Source of the DNA: Xanthoparmelia taractica
Taxonomy: Eukaryota > Ascomycota > Lecanoromycetes > Lecanorales > Parmeliaceae
Direction: 5' to 3'
Length of the DNA: 64,000 bases
Assembly (NCBI GenBank): GCA_033085395.1
Contig: JANQBS010000014.1
Span: forward strand, 248,001 to 312,000
Shown here: positions 54,801 through 64,000 of the stretch, in pieces
Position numbering within the stretch: the stretch's first letter is position 1
Layout: every line of letters starts with the position of its first letter
Notes under the pieces: model-generated
Databases searched by the model: none
Seen by the model: only the letters and a program-made list of their open reading frames with translations
What the model was told of the DNA's origin: nothing
Made by a program: the position numbers and the translations under genes

Positions 54801-56746
54801 TCATGAGTTCAGAATCCCCTCCCCTCTATTGATATCTTGTGCCTTCAGCCCACTCTTCTGGCGTTTGACGTCTCCGCCAGCATCAGAGACCACGTTTGTG
54901 ACATCGCTCAACGCCAAACGTGACCCGCTGCTCTCTACCGGTCTCTTCATCTGGGGCGGCTTGTACGAGCCTCGATTCTGCAACGGACTTGCGGCTCCCA
55001 TCGGCATACCAACCCGCCTTGTCTTATCTGACTGAGGATTTACGAAGTTGGCACGAGGCACTGGTGGTTGTTGGGAACCCCCAATAGCTTCCCTGCCGAC
55101 AGGCTTGGTTTTAGTATGATCGACTCCCGCAGTCTTTCGAATACTGGGGCTTTCTAGATGGGGGTTGAAGGCTGGAGCCTTCGATGGCAGACCGGGGCCG
55201 TTTTGAAGCGATTCGGCGGCTCTCGCCGTGAAAAACCCGACAGTCGGAGTGTGTTCAGATGTGCTTATTGAACCGAGGCTGGGCGCTTCGATCGATATGG
55301 CATGACCTTGGAGCGGTAGATCTTGAGGCAAGCGAGGCTTGGGCAGTTGTTGATCCGTTGTTGAGGGTTTGACTTGTTGCTGAGGGGCGAGAACATGCTG
55401 TGGCTTTGTTTCCGAGCCTGGCTTCTGCGGGCCTTCAATCGCATGTGGTGCCAGTGCTGAATTGCCTTTTCCGCAACTCATAGGCGTCTTTAGGGCGGCA
55501 AAGTGATCGGACGTCTTGAGAAAAGTGTGAGTGACTGGTGACTTTGGTGTCTGTAAGCTGTTGTTATCCGTTGTACGTGTGGCTGGGAAACTTGCTTTCC
55601 CTGGAAGGCTGTTCCTGCGTCGAAGGTGTTCGGGGGAGATAGGGTGGTTTAGCATCACTTCATCTGGATGATCACTTTGAGGTACGCTAAAGTCTGCTTC
55701 GTCGAAGTCATCGCCTGCGCCGCCAATAAGCACTTGATCTGAAATGGGAGCTGATCAGCATCTTACTGCCGAACTCATCTTCAGGATCTTCATTCAAAGC
55801 TGTAGGGTGATTCAGCAGTGGCTTAAACGCGATATTGACGCAATCCCAACATACCCGTAGTTGGCGTGCCTTCTGTCTCCGTGGGCCATTCCCTCTTCAA
55901 TGAGGGAAGACTGGGCTGTCTGAAAAGAGTATCGGCTGCGGGTTCCCTCTTGACTGGAGCGAAATCGGGATGTCTGTGAAGATTTTCGGGATCCCATTTT
56001 GTCTGTGAGTGCGGTCAGTCGACCGTGGCAGCACTCGACTGGTCCACTTACTGGGGCGATCTTGAGTTTCGTAACTTTGGCAACGTAGTCTTTGTCATAG
56101 ACACAATTACCAAGAAGATTACCAAAGTTGCGTAGGGCTCTCTTCAACCCATCAGTCGTCCCCTCCTTCTTTGCTTTCTCAAATGCTGCAGCTTTGCCTT
56201 TGCAGTTTTCAATATGCCCGTACCCAATGTCCTAATCCACGTGATTAATTTATGGGTGGCGCTGCCTTATTTTCGCGTAGTATTACCTCGTGGAATGTAC
56301 CATCTCGAAGTGTCACTCTAACAACTACTGATAGACCAAGGCTGACTTTGCCCGTGCTCTGGCTTTCGTCAACCTAGCCTATGTTTAGAACCTCATTGAA
56401 TTTTCCCAGCAGACCGTCGCTTACAAAGTCCACTTGTACATTCTGTATGCCACTAGACCATCCATTGAAACCAAAAACTTCGTTTGCAAGATTGATGCAT
56501 TTGTCTGCCGACAAATAATGAACCTTGCCTCCCCCAGCACCGGGTCTTGATGATATGTATTCCGGTCCCAGTTGCTTCTCCAGACGACTTGATAGTGTGG
56601 CTATCTCTTGTGCAGTGTATTCGCTGACATGAGGCTTTATGTCCTCGAATGGATTGACCGATGTAGTGGCAGGCTTGTGCTGGTCGCCTTGTCTAGTGCA
56701 TGTCAGCGCCTGCTTATTTGATGAGACAGATCACTAACCCTGGCAT
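54801..56746 (-). CDS. RAD52: Recombination mediator Rad52
   Basis: Seven exons (56739-56746, 56425-56692, 56287-56373, 56052-56231, 55855-56002, 55767-55799, 54801-55738) give a 553-residue Rad52, which anneals single strands and loads Rad51. The conserved annealing domain fills the first about 200 residues: LEKQLGPEYISSRPGAGG, VHYLSADKCINLANEVFGFN, SVVVRVTLRDGTFHEDIGYG and GLKRALRNFGNLLGNCVYDK. The remaining part is Pro/Ser/Lys-rich, as in other fungi. The first coding exon is eight bases (MPG), joined to QGDQHK by a 46-base intron with GCTGACATG. Between exon 6 (33 bases, ALNEDPEDEFG) and exon 7 only 28 bases remain for an intron; skipping exon 6 also keeps the frame. Confidence 0.93.
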
Positions 56747-57202
56747 TCTGATATCACTTAGGGTTTAGCATAGCAATACCGAACAAACTAATGAAGAATT
56801 GCCAAGAATTTGGTGAATGAGGTGGTCCAGCTGGGAAGGTTAAAGTAGGTAGGTTGTTGATCGCGACTGCCAAGATGCGGCGCGTCTCCGGTAAATGCCA
56901 AGTCACGTGATTAGGAAAAGGAACGCAGCAAGACTCCACAATGTCAACAACCAAGAATCTCACGGTCCGTAGACGATGCTCCTTTGGAGTGCTTTCTACG
57001 CAATGATCAACAAAGGCTTGATGCGGGTGAATGTGTAGGTTTTGCAAGAAGAGAGGAGTCACTACTTGGATCTCCGTGATGCCCAAATCTCTGTCGCTAT
57101 GATGTGTCCCAAACGCCCTGCAATGACAGTCAGAACCCCCTTTGCTCCATTCTTTCATATACTATAATGGTGGTCCATGAAAACATCAGAATATACCCAA
57201 CT
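56747..57202. promoter_or_regulatory. RAD52 upstream region and UBX-gene downstream region
   Basis: About 455 bases between two genes on the minus strand. The open frames seen are short and unmatched. Confidence 0.4.
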
Positions 57203-58271
57203 TCACTTGACGATCAACGAAGCACTGGGTACCAATCCGAGCTCCTTCAGAGACGCTCCGAAATCTACTGCGTCGAACACCTTCTTCGGAAAATTTTGGA
57301 CAAAGCTTTCGACCTCGAGATCCGAATCTTGCATTACAGCCGACGCGACTTCGAATAGAGTGGTATCGACAGAAAAGGTTTTCTGAATATTGCCAGTCGG
57401 GAGCTGTAACCGTAGGCGTGTTTCGGTGTAGGCTGATGCAGGCTTTGAAGCTCCAAGGCCAGAGGTTGTAGGGAGGGTGGCGGCTTTCGGGGCTGCTGGT
57501 GGTTCCCGTCCTTCACGTTCCGCTTTCTCCTTTTCCGTTTTCAATCTTCGCTCTTCTTTATCTGCTGCGATTTTCGCTTTAATTCTCTCCTTTGCGGCTA
57601 TCTCATCTTGCTTCTCCTTGCGCTTCGCGGCGGCATCCTTCAGCTGCTCCTTCTTCTTCAGATCTTCCTTGATATCTTGTGTCTCCTTAGTGCTCTTCCG
57701 ACGGATCTCCTATGATCCGGGTCAGCTTGCCTCACGCATTACAGACCGAGCGCGGTCTTACCTCATTCTTTTTCTTGTCAAGTTTATCCTGCTCCGATGC
57801 GCCAGATCGTTTCTCTGCGAGTTTTTTCCTCAGCTCTTCAAGCTTTGCCTTCTTCTCTTCTTCGGTGAGAGGCGCGATCTCCTCGGTGGATTCGGAAAAG
57901 TCAACATGGCCGGTCTTAGTAGCATGAAACTCGGCTTGTGCATGGCTCCTAAATTTCCTACCACAGTCACCGCAAACCAGCGACTTGGCTTCCTCCCCCG
58001 GCTGCAAATCTGCTGGCACTGTTTTTGGATCCGTCTCGGTCTTGGCATCTGCTGCTTTGATTTCGTCGAGCGACTTCCCTTGCACCTCCTCGAGCCACCC
58101 AACAGCTGCTGTCACTAATCCAAACATCAGTGTACTGTCACTCCTATAGACAATGTAGGCGACTCTAGCTGACAATGGTGTCTTACAATCGCTTGTTTTC
58201 TGCACGGCCAGCTCAGCTTTTGGTTTGTCAAACCCCATCTCGAGGAGAACGTCTAGATCGGTAGATGCCAT
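57203..58271 (-). CDS. UBA / zinc-finger / UBX domain protein (UBXN1-like)
   Basis: Three exons (58187-58271, 57762-58108, 57203-57709) give a 312-residue protein. Domains in order: N-terminal UBA (LDVLLEMGFDKPKAELAVQK, completed by AVGWLEE after the first intron), a C2H2 finger (VCGDCGRKFRSHAQAEFHAT), a long charged coiled coil (EEKKAKLEELRKKLAEKR), and a C-terminal UBX fold (RLRLQLPTGNIQKTF, ending GLVPSASLIVK). This order matches UBXN1/SAKS1-type cofactors, which link ubiquitylated clients to Cdc48/p97. The first intron (78 bases) is a stop-free multiple of three, so an unspliced reading adds 26 residues inside the UBA. Start at ATG 58271, immediately before the UBA. Divergent from SCS2. 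Confidence 0.92.
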
Positions 58272-58708
58272 GACTGGTTTGATTATAGGCGGTTTGGGAA
58301 CAAATGAAAAGAGAATTGTTGGTAAGCTCAGGTTCAGCTGCAGGTTTAGACAAAGCCTGAGAAAGTAGACCAGTGTGTCAAAGTAAATGCATTAGTTGTG
58401 CATATTCACATTTTATGATATCTTGAAGCACTGAGCAACTGAGCAACTGAGCGTGAGCTAAGTTTCAACCGCGAGCGTCAGCCGCGAGGCGGCGCCTAGT
58501 TCTTTGGCCAAGACAGGGTTCTTTCTCCAGCCTCTCACCATCAACGCACCCTCATGCCTACAAAATTCGGTAGTGTTCACGCAATTACTGAATAAATATC
58601 GTTTTCGTTGGAGAGTACCATAGTGTTCTTTATCCACGTCCACCAAGTATATCACCAGAATCTCTGGACAGCGAGCGGCGCAAAGGTTCAAATCCTCGAG
58701 TCGTTATC
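58272..58708. promoter_or_regulatory. Divergent promoter region of the UBX gene and SCS2
   Basis: About 437 bases between start codons, with a short tandem repeat of CTGAGCAA words at about 58,431-58,452. No gene recognised. Confidence 0.5.
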
Positions 58709-59923
58709 ATGTCGGTCACACTCGACCCCTCCGAGCTTGGCTTTCGCCGTACGTCTTAGATCTCATACCTGCCATCACAGCTTACCAAGTTGGTGTAGGT
58801 CCTTTCACTCATGAAGTCACACAACTTCTCCGTCTTAGCAATCCAAGCAAGGATCCAATAGCGTTTAAGGCAAGCTCTTCTTTCATCTCCGGCTTGTGCC
58901 AGTGCGGTAGGAACTAATTACAGAAGTCAACAGGTCAAAACTACAGCTCCAAAACAGTAAGCCATAGTAACAGAGTGCATCGGTACGCTTACTGAGGAAC
59001 GGCAAGGTACTGTGTACGGCCGAATTCAGGACGCATTGAAGTCGGCAGCGAGGTTGAGGTGCAAGGTAGGCAGCATCAATACGGAAGATCATGACTCCGG
59101 CTTCTGAACAATCCCAGTCCTCCTTCAGGCGATGAGAGAAGATCCTCCGCCTGACGCTAGATGCCGCGACAAGTTCTTGGTTCAGTCCGTTGCGATCACG
59201 CCGGAGAGAGACTTAGGCAATGTGACCGCTATTGTTAGTCAGGGCTTCCTACATCCGTTCGGATGTGTGCTGACGATCCATTAGTGGCAGAATGTGGAGA
59301 AGATATCCAAAGGTTCGATCGAGGAGAGGAAAATTCGTGTAGTTTTCTTGCCCGCTGATGGCACGGCCTCTACCCCGCAGCACAATCATGTCAACGGAAC
59401 GGTAAGAGTCGAGCTAGGTCGGGCCACTTTCGTTAAGAGACTGATTACATCTCAGCACTTGGGTAATGACGCACCGCCAGCCTACGGCTCACCTGCTCCT
59501 TCATATGGCTCTCCAGGTCCAGAAGCCGTTACCCCAAGCACCCGCTCTGCAAATACTGCTGGTTCAGATTCCTTCAACGACAGCAAGAGTATGGCCGAGT
59601 CTGCCAGCAATGCAGTAGTATCAACGCAATCTACTGTTGGCGCTGCAGCTTCCAGCATCGCCAACTCGGTACCCACGTCTGGCGATGACGTGCGAACGCA
59701 ACTTGCTCAAGCGAAGGCTACCATCGCGAGACTGACACAGCAATCAGAAGAACAAGGTCTGAGGCAGAGGAAGACAGATGCCGTAAACCAAGATTCTCGA
59801 GAGCGCATCACGACCGGCACCACGGGTTTGGGAGTTCAACAGCAACCAGCGGACGGCGTGCCTGTACAGATCGTTGCAGCTCTGTGCCTGTTGAGTTTTC
59901 TTTTAGCTTATTTTCTATTCTAA
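58709..59923 (+). CDS. SCS2: VAP family ER-contact protein Scs2
   Basis: Six exons (58709-58748, 58799-58869, 58934-58956, 59007-59065, 59118-59233, 59285-59923) give a 315-residue tail-anchored protein. The N-terminal MSP domain (about residues 1-125) includes the FFAT-binding core: RPFTHEVTQLLRLSNPSKDP, VKTTAPKQYCVRPNSGRIEV and CRDKFLVQSVAI. A Pro/Ser/Thr linker, a short coiled coil and a C-terminal membrane span (VQIVAALCLLSFLLAYFLF) follow. Scs2/VAP proteins dock FFAT-motif lipid regulators on the ER and form ER-plasma membrane contacts. Intron 2 begins GCAAGC, a GC-AG intron; exon 3 has only 23 bases. All phases close and the K-T-x-PKxYxVRPN hallmark is restored. Confidence 0.95.
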
Positions 59924-60328
59924 GCGGTGGGGTCTAAGCAGCGATGCCGCAGATATCCGACAGAGCGGTTCTATTGGGGATTCTATCTGTGCGCTGTAGG
60001 AGCCAAAGATGCAGATGTTCAGTGAAGGACTTGTTCTGTTCTGGAGTTCTTCATCAGATCTTGCCTCATGACTCGTCTTGGAAAATCCAAGGTTCTTTCA
60101 GTTGAGGAGCCGTGCGAGGATCGAATGCGCGGCAACTTATAGTCAAAGGCAAGCAAAGCGGAAAGACGGTTGAGGAGGATCGGTGGGCTTTGCTATCCAA
60201 TAGATTCTGTATCCTGTAATCGAAGAAATGTAGCAATGATCCTGAACTTTACAAAAGCGACCGATATTCTACATTATAATCAGCAGTCTGTACTTGGAGC
60301 TGATCTTTGTCATGTTTATTTAAAGCCG
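59924..60328. other. Intergenic region between convergent SCS2 and DES1
   Basis: About 400 bases with the two 3-prime ends. No gene or repeat recognised. Confidence 0.5.
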
Positions 60329-61604
60329 CTATTGCTTATGTGCTGACCCATCATTTCGTACGTCAGTAACTGCAGTTCCCTTCTGCTCACTAGATTGTAG
60401 CTCTTCCTCTCTCCAGCCGCCTACCTTCCTGCCCCTTTCTTTCCTCTTCACTCGGCACCACAAGCCCACTTCCTTATCCCAAATGAACTGCCACATCACC
60501 CATATCCAACTTTTGTGATGGGGCAAATCAGCATAGTAGTCCTTGGCTATGTCGTGCAATACCGGCAAACGTGTCCAGGGTATAGCTGGGAAGTCGTGGT
60601 GCTCGTTGTGCAAACCCACGTTGTAAGTAAGCATATTCAATGGCCCGTAATAAGAATAGGTCTCCGGAACGGGTACAAGATTGCTGGCTTCTTTTGCGCT
60701 CTTAGGCTGTGGATTGAACACATAGTGCTCGGCGATGAAATGGCCTGCACAAGGATGCAACGAGCCGGCAAAAAAGGAGCTCATGATCAGGTATGCCAAG
60801 GCCCGGCCGCCAGCATAGCGCAAGAAAATGTAGTCGAAGGATAGTTGAGCGATGATATTGAAGAGATGGATTCGGGTCAATGGTAACTGGTAGACCATCA
60901 TTGGACGGAGTGCGTAGAAGAGGATTTGAAAGGTGCAAAAGAATGCCTTGCCCAGGATCGAGTCGAGAAAGAAGGCCTCGAGAGGTGTAGGAAGATCGGT
61001 GTCGAGGCCGTCAACGCCTAAGGATTTATGGTGGGTCAAATGATAGGGCTAGCGCGCTGTTATAGATTTGCAATTAAGTAACTTGACGCGGAACATCAAG
61101 TGACTTACTCTGAAAGCTGCACTATAAGGGACTCCGATGGGAAGGTTTGCGAACACTGCGAATAATCTGTTTGCCAATGGAGCTTTGAAGGCCAGATTGT
61201 GAGAGATCTCATGGATGGCTAGGAAGAGGTTTTGATTTGCCGTTGCACCGATGACGTAGGCTACAAGGACAAATTTGAGAGAGAGCACCGATGTGTTACG
61301 CAAGCATACGGCACAGATGACTTGCAATGCAACAACAGCAAGCACGAAGTGTTTGGTCAGAGGTTCTGGCCCGCAGAGCTTGGTCACCTGTGAGAAGACA
61401 TCATTAGCCTGCTTAGCAGATGGGAAAGCGTGAATAACAACATACTTCTGGGTGAGCTTTAATAATTGCCTGCCTCCGTGCTCTATGTGGTTCTTCGGTA
61501 TACGACCAAAAGAATTGGTCACCGTCATATCTTGCTTGTGTTTCCTTGGGGAGATCAAGCTGCGAGGAAGCGTGGAACGTGGTCGTTACCAATGTTGAAG
61601 GCAT
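60329..61604 (-). CDS. Dihydroceramide delta-4 desaturase (DES1 family)
   Basis: Three exons (61446-61604, 61109-61387, 60329-61048) give a 385-residue ER membrane desaturase that introduces the delta-4 double bond of the sphingoid base, the committed step to glucosylceramides. The lipid-desaturase N-terminus is FFWSYTEEPHRARRQAI followed by VTKLCGPEPLTK across the first intron. The three His boxes are visible: HEISHN, HLTHH (rebuilt as PYHLTHHKSLG across the second intron) and HNEHHDFPAIPW. Several membrane spans lie between them. The start at 61604 gives a short Ser/Thr-rich lead. The tail is basic and hydrophilic. This enzyme is present in filamentous fungi and fission yeast but absent from baker's yeast, consistent with a Pezizomycotina host. 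Confidence 0.95.
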
Positions 61605-62221
61605 AGTTGACCTTGAGAAATAGCCTATAGGCAAGATGAATCAATTGCCAGCATTATCACGAGCAAAATATCATGTTAAATTGACTTCGTCTTTTGACCC
61701 AGCGCGGCTAAACTCCCACGGGCCTACGGCTAAGTGGCCGCACGCCTCGGCAGAGTTTGGCCGCGCTGGGGGTGAACTCTTCTATCATTCGCAGTATACC
61801 ACATACATACACACTCTTCATATCAGCGTCCGGATATCGCATACAAAGCGACTCTAACACTCTAGACTAAAACCATCCATCACCAAAGATACATGGTCAT
61901 GGTTGTTCAAAGGTATGCGGTGAAACGGTTTTGCTCAGAATCGTATTGAAGGGTATATTGCATTAAAGTACGAGTGGTGCCTTTCAGCTTCCTTTCAGAG
62001 TAGGGCAGGCTCAAGATCACTCTGTGACGAATGATTTCAGTTAGTAATGAAAGTCTATTTAGCTCGTTAGCAGGTAAGTGACAGTAATGATTATCGTCAA
62101 CTATGTAGGGTCCGAACCGCAAAGAGAACGTTCTGACTCGCAACTTACTGGCCTGACTGGATTGGCCAATTTACAAGGTTCGAAGCACATCTGATCGACC
62201 CACGTGGGATTGCCCCGCTGT
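61605..62221. promoter_or_regulatory. DES1 upstream region
   Basis: About 617 bases between DES1 and the 3-prime end of the PQ-loop gene (same strand). A short GC-rich dyad, GCGCGGCTAAACTC with GAGTTTGGCCGCGC, lies at about 61,701-61,767 on the plus strand. No gene recognised. Confidence 0.4.
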
Positions 62222-63819
62222 CTACCCTTCTGTAGCCGACATCTTTGTTTGTTCATCTCCGAAAAGGTAGAATTGAATGAATATAATTACGTCCTCCGAA
62301 ATCGTACCTATGATAGGTCAGTCTGTATCCGTTTCTATGGCGGTACGCACTACTTACCTAGAGATCCAATGAGCCAAGGCGGGTTCGTGAGAAGATACTG
62401 CTTCTCTAGAGAATGTAAGAGTATCTAGATACGATGAGCACAGCTCGCCCAGAGGATAAGGGCCCATTCAAACGTACCCCGCCACCATAGCTAAAGGACA
62501 CCGTGTCAGTAACTTGCGTAAAGCGTGCATCTTGAGTAATGTTGTGTGCAGTAAGACAATCCCACGTCTGTTTGTGGCCGACAACGCATATGGGAGACGC
62601 AGTGGTAAGACGGTATTGTAACGTACGATAAATTCCCCAAAAGAGACAATACGAAAAAAAGGATCGAGAGTCCTGCCAAGAGGATCAGCGAAGGGTAGAC
62701 TCTTGAAAATCGTGGGGTTGCTATGGCAACCTTCGCAGGATTTCTCGCGAGAATTCTTTATAATTTGTGGAATTCTAGCACTACATAGGGTTAGCAGCAT
62801 TGCAGTGAGGCTGGCACTTCTGCTAGAGAAACCTACCCCAAATACAGTAGCTATCCATATCAGCTGAGAGCACGGGTAAGAGGCATGAAGGACAGAGACA
62901 ATCGTACCGCTGATAGGTAGCCTAAGATTTGTGCAGGCAAATTGTCATGAGTGGGATCCTTAGGATCCTCTATGGTAGGCTTCCAAATCCCCACTGAGAA
63001 AGCGACATACCAGCCCATGGCGCCAAGAGCGCACACGGCAAACACACTCAAAGAATTTCTCAGCCAGGGATAACCATAACGACTGTCTCGTGAAATAATT
63101 GGAAGTGTCGCTGCTCCCTGTCCTTTTTGAGATACGGAGGAGCGACGCCTTGAGCCTGGTAGACCGATATCACTCGGTCTTGAGCTTAGCAACGGCTGAC
63201 CGGGTCTGTCATCTTCGTCCAGTTGGGTCGAGGCTTGAATACTTTTCTCGCGAGAATTAACGTGACTGTAGTATAATACTTGCGTAATCAAGACTACGTC
63301 CGCAGCACAGAAGTATAGAGCTACAGCCTGTGGCACATCTCAGAGTCAGCGTTTCTACGTTAAGTGCAGGTTAAACAAAAAGATAGGTTCTGCGATCAGT
63401 TTTGAAGCCAGAACAAAGCTGTTACCGCCAAAGCGTATCTTGCGACTCAGAGAGTTTTGATATCGATCAGGTCAAAGCATTAAGATATCCGTACAATTAC
63501 GGTGGGTACCAAATGCGCAAGGGTTGCTCCAAGCAGATTTGCAAGATCACCAATAAACCTAAAATAATCATCGAATCAGCATAAGGCTATCTTTTGCGGT
63601 GCAAATTGAGTCGCGAAACAAGTCCAAGGATTGTTTGACTGCTATCAAACAGAACCCGCTCGGAAAGGTGACCAACCAAACAGTCAAGAATGCCAGCGAG
63701 ATGCCGTCTGCGGACTTGGATATGTAGTTCTCGAAAAATTGTGGAACAAGGACAAAGAGCCAGCAGGCCAAGGATACCGAACCAGATATTCCAGACAAGG
63801 CCTCATGAGTATAAAGCAT
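62222..63819 (-). CDS. PQ-loop vacuolar amino-acid transporter (Ypq/Rtc2 family)
   Basis: Nine exons (63677-63819, 63495-63558, 62908-63327, 62837-62850, 62731-62780, 62627-62672, 62478-62490, 62358-62424, 62222-62307) give a 300-residue, seven-span PQ-loop protein. The first PQ motif is LVPQFFENYISKSADGIS, leading to FIGDLANLLGATLAHLVPT; the second is ARIPQIIKNSREKSCEGLS, leading to LFFVLSLLGNLSYG and NPPWLIGSLGT. Ypq1-3/Rtc2 in yeast and PQLC2 in animals export or import cationic amino acids at the vacuole or lysosome. A hydrophilic Ser/Arg loop of about 70 residues separates the halves. Exons 4 and 7 are microexons of 14 and 13 bases. The exon phases all close and both PQ motifs are restored. 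Confidence 0.93.
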
Positions 63820-64000
63820 TGTTTGTGTAAGACTAAGGTGTCGGCCTAATTACCACCTTTACTCAAGAGGGAATATGGATGGAAATAAAGTACACGCACA
63901 TAAGCGGCACAATGAGTGATCCAGGGCGGAATATCATGCAGGAGACCTTATGCAGGTACGAAGTACGTATAGAAGTAATACGGCTGTGACAGAGTGAAGT
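63820..64000. promoter_or_regulatory. Right edge, upstream of the PQ-loop gene
   Basis: The last 181 bases are the promoter side of the PQ-loop gene. No other gene starts here as far as can be seen. Confidence 0.3.

Overview
The window is nuclear DNA of a filamentous ascomycete (Pezizomycotina). The evidence is single-copy eukaryotic housekeeping genes on both strands, protein-coding genes broken by many introns of about 46-60 bases, GT-AG (occasionally GC-AG) borders, and clear branch sites of the CTAAC/CTGAC type 8-20 bases before the acceptor. The class of fungus cannot be told from the sequence alone. I see no CRISPR, prophage, intact transposon, rRNA gene or secure tRNA gene. I rebuilt exon-intron structures by hand from frame, splice borders, branch sites and family conservation; each rebuilt reading frame closes exactly.

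Layout. 1-13 kb: proteasome tether STS1/cut8, a gene-poor spacer, RAM-network SOG2, mitoribosomal RSM25 divergent from a PPR protein, and the ER membrane protein ICE2. 13-26 kb: MYG1, endosulfine IGO1, methyltransferase SFM1, a fungal SMN protein, a much enlarged NOP15-like ribosome-biogenesis factor, mitochondrial resolvase CCE1, glutathione reductase GLR1, a short-chain dehydrogenase and LTO1. 27-41 kb: KEX1, RAE1, an ACO2-type aconitase, a secreted GPI-anchored cysteine protein, SKI8, mitoribosomal bL32m, septin CDC10 and guanylate kinase. 41-50.6 kb: golgin RUD3, methionyl-tRNA synthetase, a mitochondrial-type protein of unknown function and an 18-exon vacuolar amino-acid transporter. 50.6-52.6 kb: a gene-poor, partly AT-rich stretch holding a decayed tandem repeat of about 180 bases. 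52.6-64 kb: an RGG/proline-rich protein I do not recognise, RAD52, a UBA/zinc-finger/UBX protein, VAP-family SCS2, a dihydroceramide delta-4 desaturase and a PQ-loop vacuolar transporter.

The genes do not form a biosynthetic cluster or operon-like system. They are scattered core functions: mitochondrial translation and genome upkeep (RSM25, MRPL32, CCE1, the PPR protein), redox and Fe-S metabolism (GLR1, LTO1, ACO2), RNA handling (SMN, RAE1, SKI8, NOP15), membrane contact and lipid metabolism (ICE2, SCS2, DES1), and trafficking or polarity (RUD3, KEX1, SOG2, CDC10). Many pairs are divergent and share short promoters (RSM25/PPR, SMN/NOP15, MRPL32/CDC10, RUD3/MES1, UBX/SCS2). The most unusual points are an apparent non-AUG mitochondrial leader on GLR1, a 28-base intron or optional 33-base exon in RAD52, the decayed repeat array with a RIP-like gradient, several microexons and GC-AG introns, and two conserved-looking proteins of unknown function. 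I found no convincing new multi-gene system.
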